This document shows positions 25,086 to 34,713 of a DNA stretch of 64,000 nucleotides, one piece after another. The position numbers were made by a program, and so were the translations under genes. The number at the start of each line of letters is the position of its first letter. Position 1 is the first letter of the stretch. The stretch comes from Clostridiaceae bacterium (GTDB taxonomy: Bacteria; Bacillota; Clostridia; Saccharofermentanales; DTU023): positions 1 through 64,000 of the forward strand of contig DUOO01000027.1 of assembly GCA_012838795.1 (NCBI GenBank). The letters run 5' to 3'. The notes below the pieces were generated by a model that searched no databases, had not been told where the DNA came from, and was given only the letters and a program-made list of their open reading frames with translations.

Positions 25086-27743
25086 ATGAAAAATAAATTC
25101 ATAATAACAGGAATGACTTGTTCAGCCTGTTCGCAGGCAGTTGACAGAGCAGTAAATAAGTTAGACGGTGTAACTGAAGTCAGTGTTAACTTGTTAACTA
25201 ATTCAATGCAGGTTGGTTTTGATGACAATAAAACTAATGCAGAGCTAATTATCCAAGCTGTGCAAAAAGCCGGGTATGATGCAATTCCGGATATTCCCGC
25301 TCCTAATTCCTCTGAGGGAAATGTAATAATCAAGACAAATTCATTAGAGGCTCAATTAGTATTGGATCTGAAAAGACTTAAAAAGAGATTTTTCATTTCA
25401 TTAATCTTTTTGGTACCTCTGATGTATATCGCAATGGCTCCGATGCTCGGCTTGCCTGCTTTAAGCATATTTGAAGGTCCGGAAAATTCAGTGATTTTTG
25501 CATTTAGCCAAATGCTCCTTACTTTACCCGTCATTATTATCAATCATAAATATTTCACTAACGGTTTTAAAACTTTAATTAAAAGACAACCCAATATGGA
25601 CTCCCTGATCGCCTTAGGCTCATCTGCCGCTTTCATTTATGGAATTTTTGTCATATATCGTTTGGCTTATGCATTAGGACATAATCAGCCTGAAGTTATT
25701 CAGCATTATGCACATTCGCTTTATTTTGAATCGGCAGCCATGATTTTAACCTTAATAACTTTGGGCAAATTTTTAGAAGCTAAATCAAAAGGCAAAACTA
25801 CTGATGCAATTAAAAAGTTAATGGATTTAAGCCCTAAAACCGCAATTCGATTAGAGGACGGCAAAGAAATTGAAATTCCGATAGAGCAAGTTAAAGTCGG
25901 TGATATTTTAGTTGTTAAACCCGGTTCTGCCGTACCGGTAGATGGCAGAATTGTTAGTGGTCAAGGAGCTTTCGATCAATCTGCAATTACGGGTGAATCG
26001 ATTCCGGTCGAAAAAGGACCTGACCAAGAAATAATCGGTTCAACTATTTTGAAACTCGGTTCAATTACAATGCGTGCAGAAAAAATCGGCAATGACACAA
26101 CTATCGCCAAAATCATTCAGCTGGTCCAGGACGCAAACGCAACAAAAGCTCCCATCGCACAATTAGCAGATAAAGCAGCAGGTGTTTTTGTACCGGTCGT
26201 CATCGGTATTGCTACTCTGGCAACTATCATCTGGTTATTTAGCGGCCAATCTTTTGAATTTGCTTTAACCATCGGAATCTCTGTCTTAATCATTTCCTGT
26301 CCTTGTGCTTTAGGCTTGGCAACCCCGGTTGCAATTATGGTCGGTACAGGCAAAGGTGCAAGCAACGGAATTTTAATCAAATCAGCGGAAGCTTTGGAAA
26401 CTCTACATGAAATTGAATCAATTATTTTAGACAAGACAGGAACGATCACTGTCGGAAAACCGGTAGTCACAGATGTTATTTTGCTTTCAGATTTAAAACA
26501 AAATGATTTTGTACAAATTGCAGCTTCTTTGGAAGCTCCTTCGGAACATCCGCTCAGTCTGGCCATTCTGGAGTATGCAGACAATATTGGTATAAATATT
26601 TTGCCGGCCGATAATTTTTTCAACACATTGGGCAAAGGGATCGAGGCAACAATTAATGAAAAACGCTATATCGCCGGAAACCAAACATTTATGGTCGAGA
26701 ACGGTTTGGATATTACACCTACAGATAAAATATTTATTGAATTATCACAAGCGGGAAAAACCGTGCTTTATTTTGCTGAAGAAAATCAATTACTCGGGAT
26801 GATTGCAGTCGCCGATCCGATCAAAACTAATTCCAAACAGGCAATTAAACTATTACATGATCAAGGTCTTAAAATCTATATGTTGACCGGGGATAATCAA
26901 AGAACCGCTGATGCTATAGGTAAAGAATTAGGTTTGGATCAAGTTATTGCCGAAGTTTTACCCCAGGACAAAGAAAAAATGGTTCGTCAAATTAAGCAAC
27001 AAAGCAGCAAGGTCGCCATGGTAGGTGACGGTATCAACGATGCACCCGCCCTGGCGAGAGCCGATGTCGGAATTGCAATCGGTGCAGGCACGGATATTGC
27101 AATTGAAGCTGCCGATATCGTTTTGATGAAATCTGATTTGCTTGATGTAGTAAACAGTATTGAGCTCAGTAAACGGACCATTCGTAATATTAAACAGAAT
27201 TTATTCTGGGCTTTCTTCTATAATATTATTCTAATTCCTGTAGCGGCGGGAGTACTTTATTTGCCGTTCGGAATAATTTTGAATCCGATGATCGCCTCGG
27301 CATCCATGTCTTTATCCTCGGTCTTTGTGGTAACCAACGCTCTGAGATTAAATCGTTTCAAACCACTGGTTCAAGTTAATGATGATCTGAATGAATCGGA
27401 GAGATCAGACAATGCAGATATTATAATTAAAACAATCAACTCAGATGGTTCGATAAAATCAGTTGATTCAGGAATTCAAGCTGATTCAAATGATTTTGAC
27501 ATAAATAAAACTCAAAAAGGAGATTCGGAAATCATGAAAAAAATCATTAAAATTGAAGGTATGTTTTGTCCTCATTGTTCAAGTCGGGTAGAAAAAGTAT
27601 TAAATCAAATTGAGGGTGTATCTGCCGCTGTAGATTTGGAAAACAAACAAGCAAAGGTCAAATCAAAGCACAATATCGATAATCAAGTATTGATCGATAT
27701 AATAACTGATGCCGGTTATGAAGTGGTGGAAATTACAGAATAA
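25086..27743 (+). CDS. copA: Copper-exporting P1B-type ATPase fused to a CopZ-like chaperone domain
   Basis: An 885-residue CopA. An N-terminal heavy-metal-associated domain carries GMTCSAC (Cys12, Cys15); eight membrane segments include the ion-binding CPC in ISCPCALGLATP; catalytic motifs are TGES, DKTGT, SEHPLS and GDGINDAP. Usual CopA proteins end soon after the last helices; here an acidic, Ser/Asp-rich linker of about 65 residues is followed by a second heavy-metal domain (EGMFCPHCSSRVEK, residues 817-885), which is the size of a free CopZ chaperone. The protein pumps Cu(I) out of the cytoplasm. The gene is first in an operon with csoR, behind a promoter-operator. Confidence 0.93.
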   Translation: MKNKFIITGMTCSACSQAVDRAVNKLDGVTEVSVNLLTNSMQVGFDDNKTNAELIIQAVQKAGYDAIPDIPAPNSSEGNVIIKTNSLEAQLVLDLKRLKKRFFISLIFLVPLMYIAMAPMLGLPALSIFEGPENSVIFAFSQMLLTLPVIIINHKYFTNGFKTLIKRQPNMDSLIALGSSAAFIYGIFVIYRLAYALGHNQPEVIQHYAHSLYFESAAMILTLITLGKFLEAKSKGKTTDAIKKLMDLSPKTAIRLEDGKEIEIPIEQVKVGDILVVKPGSAVPVDGRIVSGQGAFDQSAITGESIPVEKGPDQEIIGSTILKLGSITMRAEKIGNDTTIAKIIQLVQDANATKAPIAQLADKAAGVFVPVVIGIATLATIIWLFSGQSFEFALTIGISVLIISCPCALGLATPVAIMVGTGKGASNGILIKSAEALETLHEIESIILDKTGTITVGKPVVTDVILLSDLKQNDFVQIAASLEAPSEHPLSLAILEYADNIGINILPADNFFNTLGKGIEATINEKRYIAGNQTFMVENGLDITPTDKIFIELSQAGKTVLYFAEENQLLGMIAVADPIKTNSKQAIKLLHDQGLKIYMLTGDNQRTADAIGKELGLDQVIAEVLPQDKEKMVRQIKQQSSKVAMVGDGINDAPALARADVGIAIGAGTDIAIEAADIVLMKSDLLDVVNSIELSKRTIRNIKQNLFWAFFYNIILIPVAAGVLYLPFGIILNPMIASASMSLSSVFVVTNALRLNRFKPLVQVNDDLNESERSDNADIIIKTINSDGSIKSVDSGIQADSNDFDINKTQKGDSEIMKKIIKIEGMFCPHCSSRVEKVLNQIEGVSAAVDLENKQAKVKSKHNIDNQVLIDIITDAGYEVVEITE
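27534..27743 (+). other. Possible internal start producing a free CopZ-like chaperone
   Basis: Inside copA, in the same frame, an ATG at 27534 is preceded by AAAAAGGAG about 11 bases upstream. Starting there gives 69 residues, MKKIIKIEGMFCPHC and onward, the normal size and start of free CopZ. The arrangement suggests a once separate copZ gene joined to copA with its translation signal kept. Whether the short product is made is not known. Confidence 0.5.
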
Positions 27744-27818
27744 GATGCTATGCTGATTATGTTAATGTTTTACTAAGAGGGCAGAGAATATTTATTAAAT
27801 TATTGTTGAGGTATAAAA

Positions 27819-28085
27819 ATGCAAGCTGATTCAAAAAAGGTGTTAAATCGGTTAAAAACTGCTCGCGGTCAAATTGACGGAATCATCCGCATGGTTGAAG
27901 AAAATCAATATTGTATAGATATTTCAAATCAGATTTTGGCAGCTCAAGCTGTATTGCAATCAACGAATAAGATGATTTTACATGCCCATTTGGATCACTG
28001 TGTCCGAGAATCCTTTGCCAACGAAAAAGATCGTGATGAAAAATTAGCCGAAATTCAAACCGTAATTGATAAGCTATTGAGATAA
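27819..28085 (+). CDS. csoR: CsoR-family copper-sensing repressor
   Basis: An 88-residue all-helical protein with the start RLKTARGQIDGIIRMVE typical of the CsoR/RcnR (DUF156) family. The Cu(I) ligands have the CsoR spacing: Cys32, His57 and Cys61 (25 and 4 residues apart). The protein represses in the metal-free state and releases DNA on binding Cu(I). Its target is most likely the inverted repeat at 24990-25010 in front of copA, making the operon self-regulated. TGAGGT precedes the ATG; the gap to copA is 75 bases. Confidence 0.92.
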   Translation: MQADSKKVLNRLKTARGQIDGIIRMVEENQYCIDISNQILAAQAVLQSTNKMILHAHLDHCVRESFANEKDRDEKLAEIQTVIDKLLR

Positions 28086-28136
28086 ATCTCTTGAATATAT
28101 TAGTTAACTAAGGGAATTCCGGCCTCTTATCAAAAA

Positions 28137-28155
28137 TGCCGGACAATGTCCGGCA
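28137..28155 (-). terminator. Hairpin terminator between csoR and the convergent lipoprotein gene
   Basis: TGCCGGAC, three-base loop, GTCCGGCA. Read on the minus strand it is followed by TTTTTG, so it ends the lipoprotein transcript; it may also act on csoR. Confidence 0.7.
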
Positions 28156-28200
28156 AATTGACTTAATTCCATTATTCAGAACTTGTGATTTCAGGAGAAG

Positions 28201-29001
28201 TTAATTAATTTCTTCCATTGTTATGTTAATTTCAATGACATCACCGCGACCGTCAATGTCTTTAAGGATCATTCTGTCATTTGCTGTCCGGGAGTTTTCC
28301 GGACCTTCAAGCAATAAGGAAAAACGCAATGGTTTAACACTGCCCATATCGTAGTCATCTCTTAAAGCAAAAAACTCGGATTCGACTTCAAAAACCAGAA
28401 GATTATTATAGACTGTTGCATCATATTCCATTGGGCCTTGTCTGATTTTTGTTGAATCTAATGCTTGCTCATCATGGACAATTGAAAGCGGAGTAAGATA
28501 CATTTTGAAATTGTTTTCTATTACTTTGCCAAATTCAACCTTACATTCTATTTTTGATTGCCACTCTCGAGCCAAGGTACCCCGTAAAATATTTCTATTT
28601 CGTGTAATTACCAAAGACATATTCCATTTACTGACAATTTCATAGTCGGGTGTGGTGGGTTGAGGTTGGGTTGTTGTCGGTGACGTTTCAGGCACAGTCG
28701 TATCAGCCGGCACAGTTGTATCAGCGGGCACAGTCGTTGCATCCGGTGATGTGGTAGTTTCCGTTGCGGTTGCAGAAGTAAAAGTGACAGTATTGTACTG
28801 CTTTTTTGGTCCGGTTGAACTACTATAATAATTCGTTCTTGTCAGATCCGGATTTTTTAGATTATTATTTTGTGTCGGTTTATTACAACCGGAATTGATT
28901 GTACATAGACTGACAATAAAAACTAATAATATAAAATATCGCACAATACTGTTCACATTGAGTCTGCGAATATTTAATTGTTTGTTTTTAGCAAAATACA
29001 T
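28201..29001 (-). CDS. Lipoprotein with Thr/Pro-rich linker, 266 aa
   Basis: A signal peptide (IVRYFILLVFIVSLCTINSGC) ends in a lipobox near residue 39, followed by a Thr/Pro linker with three PADTTV or PETSPTT-type repeats, and then a 150-residue domain beginning near KWNMSLVITRNR with a conserved-looking beta-rich pattern. AGGA lies six bases before the ATG. The layout matches the three lipoproteins at 5-8 kb. No function can be given. It follows the subtilisin-like gene on the same strand, with a long palindrome between them. Confidence 0.72.
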   Translation of the reverse strand: MYFAKNKQLNIRRLNVNSIVRYFILLVFIVSLCTINSGCNKPTQNNNLKNPDLTRTNYYSSSTGPKKQYNTVTFTSATATETTTSPDATTVPADTTVPADTTVPETSPTTTQPQPTTPDYEIVSKWNMSLVITRNRNILRGTLAREWQSKIECKVEFGKVIENNFKMYLTPLSIVHDEQALDSTKIRQGPMEYDATVYNNLLVFEVESEFFALRDDYDMGSVKPLRFSLLLEGPENSRTANDRMILKDIDGRGDVIEINITMEEIN

Positions 29002-29013
29002 AATAGTCCTATG

Positions 29014-29052
29014 CAGATCTTTTCAAAATAATTGACTATTATTTTGAAAAGA
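29014..29052. repeat. Perfect 17-base inverted repeat before the lipoprotein gene
   Basis: GATCTTTTCAAAATAAT (29014-29030), five-base loop, then its exact reverse complement (29036-29052). It lies just upstream of the ribosome site of the 29001 start and below the stop of the protease gene. No T run follows the stem on the minus strand, so operator or mRNA-stability hairpin is as likely as terminator. Confidence 0.8.
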
Positions 29053-29120
29053 TCATTTGTTTTAATCTGTTAATATATTTGCTATTGTATCATTTTTTTT
29101 AAATGTTCATCTATCAATTA

Positions 29121-32100
29121 TCAGTGAGTAGGTACCTCATCTTCAAAATATTCATAGAACATTTCATTAATCGGTGTTATTACGCCATTGGAGTATTTTA
29201 AGACTTTCCATAAGGTTCCCGGTTGATTAGGTACTTCAAAGGTCTGAACTCCCGAAGAAGTATATGCCGTAATCGTAGCGCCTGATTCCGCCAATCCGTT
29301 TGAGGTGTCTTTGAGAGCGTTAGAATAGTCATGAACATAGATGATATAATCGCCTGATTGCTCTTCCAGTATGGTAATGGTTTCCGGACCATAACTGCTT
29401 GTATCATCAACGTCTAATTCATACTTGTTTTCTCCGCTGTCCGGATAGACTTTGTCATACCAGTAAACATGTCCGTATTCATCTCCGCCACTTCCCGGAC
29501 CTTTAATATGTAAGTCTAAATCATATGGTTTCTCGCCCCAACTGAGAACAAACCTTGCTTGTTCTGAAGTAATGTTCGGACTGAGAATCAGGTTTTGATT
29601 ATCCGAATTGGTATCCGCGACTGAAACTACCTCAGTCTCATTATCAATGTAACCTTCTTTGGTACCAACCATTCTGTATGTACCTTGCGGCAATTCAATT
29701 GAATAATTGCCTTCGCCGTCAACATTTAATTCTTGAACTTGTGAGTCACCGGAGAAGAATGTGAGTTTAACACCCGGTAAACCTTCGCCGTTAACTGCAT
29801 CGATTACTTGTCCTGATACCGTACCTGCAGTTGATTCCGGAGTCATTAATATATCCGGTAAAGCCAATGTACGACCTTCACCCATTGTGCTGAATTGTGT
29901 GACCTCTTCATCGTTATAACCTTCTGCACTAAAGACAAATTCATACGATCCGGGCATTAAAGTTTCAGAATATTTACCATTTCTATAAGTTCCCGATATA
30001 TCCGGCACATCATAGGCTGTAGCTAAAACATCAAACTCTGCAATCGGTTCAAGTGTGTTGGCATCCAAAACATTTGCCGTAACTGTATCAGTCTTGACTG
30101 CATCAGCCTGAACCGCCAAAGCAGCATTCACTACCGGAATTGCCCTTCCATCGTAATCCGGTGAAAATGTATCCGTTTCTTCCATCAAAATTCTCTTAAC
30201 CTGATCTGATGTATATTCCGGATTGGCGGCATAAATTAATGATGCCACACCTGCAGCATTAGGTGCTGCCATGGATGTCCCCGACATCAAGCCATATTCA
30301 TGATATGGAAGAGTATTGAAAATATCTGTTCCGGGAGCCGCTACATCGACCACTTCTCCGTAATTACTGAAATAAGATAACTCGTAACCTGCAACAGCCG
30401 GATATTTTGTGTCACTAAACGAATCGGGTGACACTTTTGTATTTTCGATTGAAGCAACTATCAACGTATGTCGCTTGCCGGCTTCTGTTCCGATTAAAGT
30501 GCGATTACAAAGAAATCCTGATGCGTCTTTAGCTTCATTACCTGCCGATTTAACCAATAAAAAGTCATAACCCAGTTCTTCCATGCGAGTACATAATTCA
30601 CCATAGCTATCCGTTTCCATTTGCTCCCAAGGAATCTGACCGGGTTCAGTTGTAACTCTATATCCAATACTATAATTAATTACACGACAGTCTAAACTTG
30701 CAAGTGTGACAATTGAAACATGAAATTCAAATGTACTTATTTCAGGATCATAATCGACATAATCAATAATTTCACGGGTTTCCGGATCCAAGTAAAAATG
30801 CCAGTAATGGAAAAAATACATCTCACAATCCCGGTTAACACCGGCGACGCCCAGACCGTTATTGGTTATAGCTCCGATTGTACCGGTGACATGAGTTCCA
30901 TGCTGCAAAAGACCCATATATCTCTCACCCGGTTCATTCGTTCCTTTTGCCCGGTAACGAACTAAGTCCTCCATATTGCGAATGTTCGGTGAAGGATGAA
31001 TGTAAACATTCTCAACCGGAATTAACAAGTCCTCGTGTTCGTACTGTAAACTTCCGTCTATGACACCGGCTTTAACATGTCCAAATTCCGGACCTTCCTC
31101 ATAAGCCTGCGGAACACGCATTACTTCCAGTCCCCAATTGTTGCCATCGGGATTTGTCAAATCCCAGCTATCCAAAAGACTATCATCGGGATAACTCGAG
31201 CCTTCAAGTTTGTGGACCATATTAAATACGGCAAATTCAACTTCCGGCTCTGCAGAAATATCTGCCTGCAATTGATTCAAATCAATATTCGGATCAGTAA
31301 AACGTAACTGATATTCGTTGATCAAAGGGATTTCACCAACTATTTCCGCACCGTATTTAAGGGCTATACTCTCCATATCTGCCCTGGTCGCATCCGCCTT
31401 CAGCAAAACTAATAATTCGTTGGCGATAATTGATGTTTCCTGATCGATTTCTTGTTTCGAACCTTCTTCATAAGGTGAAGAAAAACCTACATGTCGGGTC
31501 AAAACCAATTTTTCCGGTTGTGAATTGCCGAACAGTGTTTTTGTGTAAAGATAAAGAGTATTATTTCCTGTTTCTAAAGGTAAATTTCTTAAGTTAATTG
31601 TTTTCTCAAAAAAACCTCCTGTAGCGGAAACAGGCAGATACGAATTCAGATCATCCGGATTCTCAGGATTAAGTGCATAAAAAACTTCTCTGACTCCTTG
31701 ATTACATTTAACTTCAACATTATACTCGGCAAGCTGTTCACCGGTTGTTGACGGATCATCTTCACTTTCATAACTTAGTTTTCTGGGAAAGAGCAAGAAT
31801 GCCAAGACTGCTAAAATGACTGCTAAAGTACATAAACTGACAATTAAGCCTACTCGTTTTTTCTTTTTGGGAGGCTGTTCAGGCATAAGCGGCATCTGCT
31901 GCATCGGTTGCATCGGTTGCTGCATTGGTTGCATCGGCGGCTGCATCGGTTGCTGCATATAAGGCTGTTGAACCGGAGGAACACCGTAACTGTCCGATGG
32001 CGGTTGCATCGGTTGCTCCATATAAGGCTGTTGGCCCATTGGTTGTCCGGGGCTTCCATATCCCGGAGCTCCCTGCTGCATCGGAGGTTGCGAATAACCA

Positions 32101-32297
32101 CTCATCGGTTGTTGATCCGGTGGTTGTTGATCCGGTGGTTGTTGAGCTGCCGGATCAACATAGCCGGATGGCTCAGGACTGCCGGAAGCTTGCGGAGAAT
32201 CATTCGGATCGGCAGCTTGCGAAATCAATTTATTACCGCAATTAGAACAAAATGCCGCATCAGGTAAATTTTCAAAGTTACAATTATTACACTTCAT
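29121..32297 (-). CDS. Membrane-anchored subtilisin-like protease with N-terminal zinc ribbon
   Basis: A 1058-residue protein, start set by AAGGAG before ATG 32297. Order of parts: zinc ribbon (CNNC ... CSNCG, residues 3-22), Pro/Gln/Met-rich region to about 145, one membrane helix (VGLIVSLCTLAVILAVL), a pro-region (ELLVLLKADATRADME), then an S8 protease domain with Asp in AGVIDGSLQ, His in HGTHVTGTIG, and Ser in MSGTSMAAPNAAGVA, two carboxypeptidase-regulatory-like beta domains (for example GQVIDAVNGEGLPGVKL), and a C-terminal beta domain with LSWGEKPYDLDLHIKGPG, as in DUF2135/YfaP proteins. The zinc ribbon would sit in the cytoplasm and the protease outside. Confidence 0.85.
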   Translation of the reverse strand: MKCNNCNFENLPDAAFCSNCGNKLISQAADPNDSPQASGSPEPSGYVDPAAQQPPDQQPPDQQPMSGYSQPPMQQGAPGYGSPGQPMGQQPYMEQPMQPPSDSYGVPPVQQPYMQQPMQPPMQPMQQPMQPMQQMPLMPEQPPKKKKRVGLIVSLCTLAVILAVLAFLLFPRKLSYESEDDPSTTGEQLAEYNVEVKCNQGVREVFYALNPENPDDLNSYLPVSATGGFFEKTINLRNLPLETGNNTLYLYTKTLFGNSQPEKLVLTRHVGFSSPYEEGSKQEIDQETSIIANELLVLLKADATRADMESIALKYGAEIVGEIPLINEYQLRFTDPNIDLNQLQADISAEPEVEFAVFNMVHKLEGSSYPDDSLLDSWDLTNPDGNNWGLEVMRVPQAYEEGPEFGHVKAGVIDGSLQYEHEDLLIPVENVYIHPSPNIRNMEDLVRYRAKGTNEPGERYMGLLQHGTHVTGTIGAITNNGLGVAGVNRDCEMYFFHYWHFYLDPETREIIDYVDYDPEISTFEFHVSIVTLASLDCRVINYSIGYRVTTEPGQIPWEQMETDSYGELCTRMEELGYDFLLVKSAGNEAKDASGFLCNRTLIGTEAGKRHTLIVASIENTKVSPDSFSDTKYPAVAGYELSYFSNYGEVVDVAAPGTDIFNTLPYHEYGLMSGTSMAAPNAAGVASLIYAANPEYTSDQVKRILMEETDTFSPDYDGRAIPVVNAALAVQADAVKTDTVTANVLDANTLEPIAEFDVLATAYDVPDISGTYRNGKYSETLMPGSYEFVFSAEGYNDEEVTQFSTMGEGRTLALPDILMTPESTAGTVSGQVIDAVNGEGLPGVKLTFFSGDSQVQELNVDGEGNYSIELPQGTYRMVGTKEGYIDNETEVVSVADTNSDNQNLILSPNITSEQARFVLSWGEKPYDLDLHIKGPGSGGDEYGHVYWYDKVYPDSGENKYELDVDDTSSYGPETITILEEQSGDYIIYVHDYSNALKDTSNGLAESGATITAYTSSGVQTFEVPNQPGTLWKVLKYSNGVITPINEMFYEYFEDEVPTH

Positions 32298-32579
32298 CGT
32301 ATTTCTCCTTATTTTAAAAATAGGACAATAAATTCTGTTACTCAAAGAATCGACTGAAAACTCTATTTCATATTTTCAGAACTCTACTTCTATTCTATAA
32401 TATTTTAATTTTTTGTGTATTAGTTTTTTCAAACTTTTTGATTAAGAAAGATAAAGTTACGTCTGATATAATTATAAACTAAAATCATTAATTTGAATAA
32501 TCTTTACAGATATTTGTCAATGTCAAATGTTGTCACAAAATATGGTATGCCAATCATCTCATTCAAATCCGATCAATTG

Positions 32580-34436
32580 TTAATCCGTATATCCGGATTG
32601 TTCTGCCAATGCTTTCAGATAACGATTCAAACCGGTTACACTGAGTTGATGTTGAAATCTGATTAATAAATGCGGTTTGCTCATTTTTCGTAATAGTATT
32701 GTGTGCTTGTTAAATGAAAGTGCATGCAGGTTTTTGAAAGGTGAAGTATGTAAATTAATTACTTTGAGATTCGCAAATTCTTTCTGATATTTGTGCAAGG
32801 AATCCAGGCCAATTTGAAATTGTTCTCGAGAAAGCTTGATTATTTTAACATCGTTAGTGTGTGGCAACAAGACTATCAGGTCGGATCTGACTTGGTCATC
32901 AAACGGACCAATCAAAAATATCTCGCCTCTTGTCAGAAACTTCTTAAGAATCAGCCGGAGCTTTTCATTTTCAGTCAGAATTAAGCTAACGGTTCGGTTA
33001 TCCAAATTCGTTGCAGACAGGATTTCTTTGATAAAAATATCCGGGAAAAAACACATCGGAATCGTCGGATATAACAATATAACTTGATCTGCTTCTTCTT
33101 TTGCCGATTTATTGATTCCTTCTTTTTGCCATGTTTTAATAATTTCTTCACTGAATATGGCATCAGATTTGTAGAAATACATGATCGGTTCGGAGATTCT
33201 TTGCAACTGTTCAAATTGATCGCTCAGGTCTTTTAATTTATTGTACGAAGTATAGTAATGATACTCGCTTTGATCTTCCGCCCCTCTGATCATCTCAGCA
33301 TTAATCGCAGCATTGCCTGCATCTATAAATAATGTTTTAACCAATGGATTTCTATTCCCGCTGAGATTCAGACTGTCACAAGTATAGGCGGTAACATTGA
33401 CATTCATATGCAAAGGCAACCATTTTTCAATACCTAAGGTGATTTCTTCCGGAGAACGTCCTAAATAGTGAATGATTTCGATTTCATGACCTTGCTTAAC
33501 AATTGTATTCATGCAGATTAACCAGGTTTGCATGAAATTTTTGTCGGTTGCCAACCAATCCATTTCCTGATTTGAAAACAACTGAAGTTTTCTCTTCTCT
33601 TCACTTAAAATTATATCTGTGAAAAATCTTATGACTGCTTCACGCAAGCCGGCAATCCCACGGTATGATTCTTGTTTCTTTACCGCGCCGAGAGTTTGAA
33701 AGTAAACAGAGTCCGGTTGAATCAATTCTAATTTATTGCCATGCCAATCATTGATTTTATCCAATATGTTTTTCACATTTTGTTGCACAACAATTGATTC
33801 ATTTTGAATTGACAAAAACCAAGAAGCAAGATTCTCTGCCGTATTAAAAGCGGGACCTTTCTCTATGAAAGCGATAAAATGTTGCTGTGGCATTGTAAGT
33901 TTATAGTTTTGTTTTTTTTCAATAATATTTGTGAAATAATTAATCATTGTTTCCAGTGCAGGATTGTCATTTTTCAGCAATCTTGCTCCGTTACGCCAAC
34001 GGCTGATCAGTGAATTGTCCAAATTAAGAGCATTCGCCAAACGAGCATTTGATATCGAAAAAGTTTGCATAAAAAAATCCAGTTTTCGATCAAAGTCAGG
34101 TACATAGTTTTCCGGTCGGGTTGTATCATCATCAATTTCCTTCAGGAAAAACGATTCGGAAATCTTTAACAACTCATTGAATAATTCTGATTTGTTATGT
34201 GCGTATTGTTGACATTCAACAAGTTCACATAGTTCCGAAATTTGATTGCGTTCTTCTGCCAATTTAATAATTCCCGAAACAATCCGATTTAAGTGATCCT
34301 GATTATTAACCGGCGATCTCGCCCCGCGACGATAACGACTGATTGTACTGGCATGGATTCCTGAGCAATCAGCTATCTCAATATTTTTGAATTTTAATTT
34401 GTTTTGTATTTGGTTTAACCAATCAGAAAACCGCAT
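32580..34436 (-). CDS. Large protein with two N-terminal helix-turn-helix motifs, related to the 13-17 kb paralogues
   Basis: Starting at ATG 34436 (AAGGTGG upstream) the protein has 618 residues. Two HTH motifs follow each other: IEIADCSGIHASTISRYRRG (about 18-37) and ARLANALNLDNSLISRWRNG (about 120-139). A middle domain reads LREAVIRFFTDIILSEE, then KLQLFSNQEMDWL and a GHEIEIIHY block with GIEKWLPLHM; the same order occurs, more divergently, in the HTH proteins at 14.4-17.2 kb. The C-terminal 200 residues are unrecognised. The domain type is found in other clostridial HTH proteins to my knowledge, but its ligand is unknown. Probably a DNA-binding sensor. Confidence 0.72.
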   Translation of the reverse strand: MRFSDWLNQIQNKLKFKNIEIADCSGIHASTISRYRRGARSPVNNQDHLNRIVSGIIKLAEERNQISELCELVECQQYAHNKSELFNELLKISESFFLKEIDDDTTRPENYVPDFDRKLDFFMQTFSISNARLANALNLDNSLISRWRNGARLLKNDNPALETMINYFTNIIEKKQNYKLTMPQQHFIAFIEKGPAFNTAENLASWFLSIQNESIVVQQNVKNILDKINDWHGNKLELIQPDSVYFQTLGAVKKQESYRGIAGLREAVIRFFTDIILSEEKRKLQLFSNQEMDWLATDKNFMQTWLICMNTIVKQGHEIEIIHYLGRSPEEITLGIEKWLPLHMNVNVTAYTCDSLNLSGNRNPLVKTLFIDAGNAAINAEMIRGAEDQSEYHYYTSYNKLKDLSDQFEQLQRISEPIMYFYKSDAIFSEEIIKTWQKEGINKSAKEEADQVILLYPTIPMCFFPDIFIKEILSATNLDNRTVSLILTENEKLRLILKKFLTRGEIFLIGPFDDQVRSDLIVLLPHTNDVKIIKLSREQFQIGLDSLHKYQKEFANLKVINLHTSPFKNLHALSFNKHTILLRKMSKPHLLIRFQHQLSVTGLNRYLKALAEQSGYTD

Positions 34437-34713
34437 TGAAAACCACCTTGCTCTATTAATACAATGCTGCTTAACCTTAAGTATACAATTTAATCCCAAG
34501 TTCATTCAAACAAAGAACGAGATTACAAATATTAACAGGAAATCAGAACTTATTATTTTTCAGTATTCTTATTTTCAGGTTATTTGGAAAATATAATATA
34601 TAGATTGCTGAAATATAATATAATATATTGTAATATTTACAGAGTATATATTATATCGTAAGAATAATAACACTGCTAATTACTTATAACAAATTATCAT
34701 GCTCTGAGCATAC
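34437..34713. other. AT-rich divergent promoter gap
   Basis: A 277-base spacer between the double-HTH gene and the divergent CapA-like gene. It is extremely AT-rich (for example 34615-34660) and holds many TATAAT-like strings, but no single promoter or operator can be picked with confidence. Confidence 0.4.

Noticed and set aside
31908-32267. Two overlapping plus-strand frames of 106-119 codons
   Set aside because: They are antisense to the Pro/Gln/Met-rich segment of the subtilisin-like protein; repeats in that segment keep all frames open.
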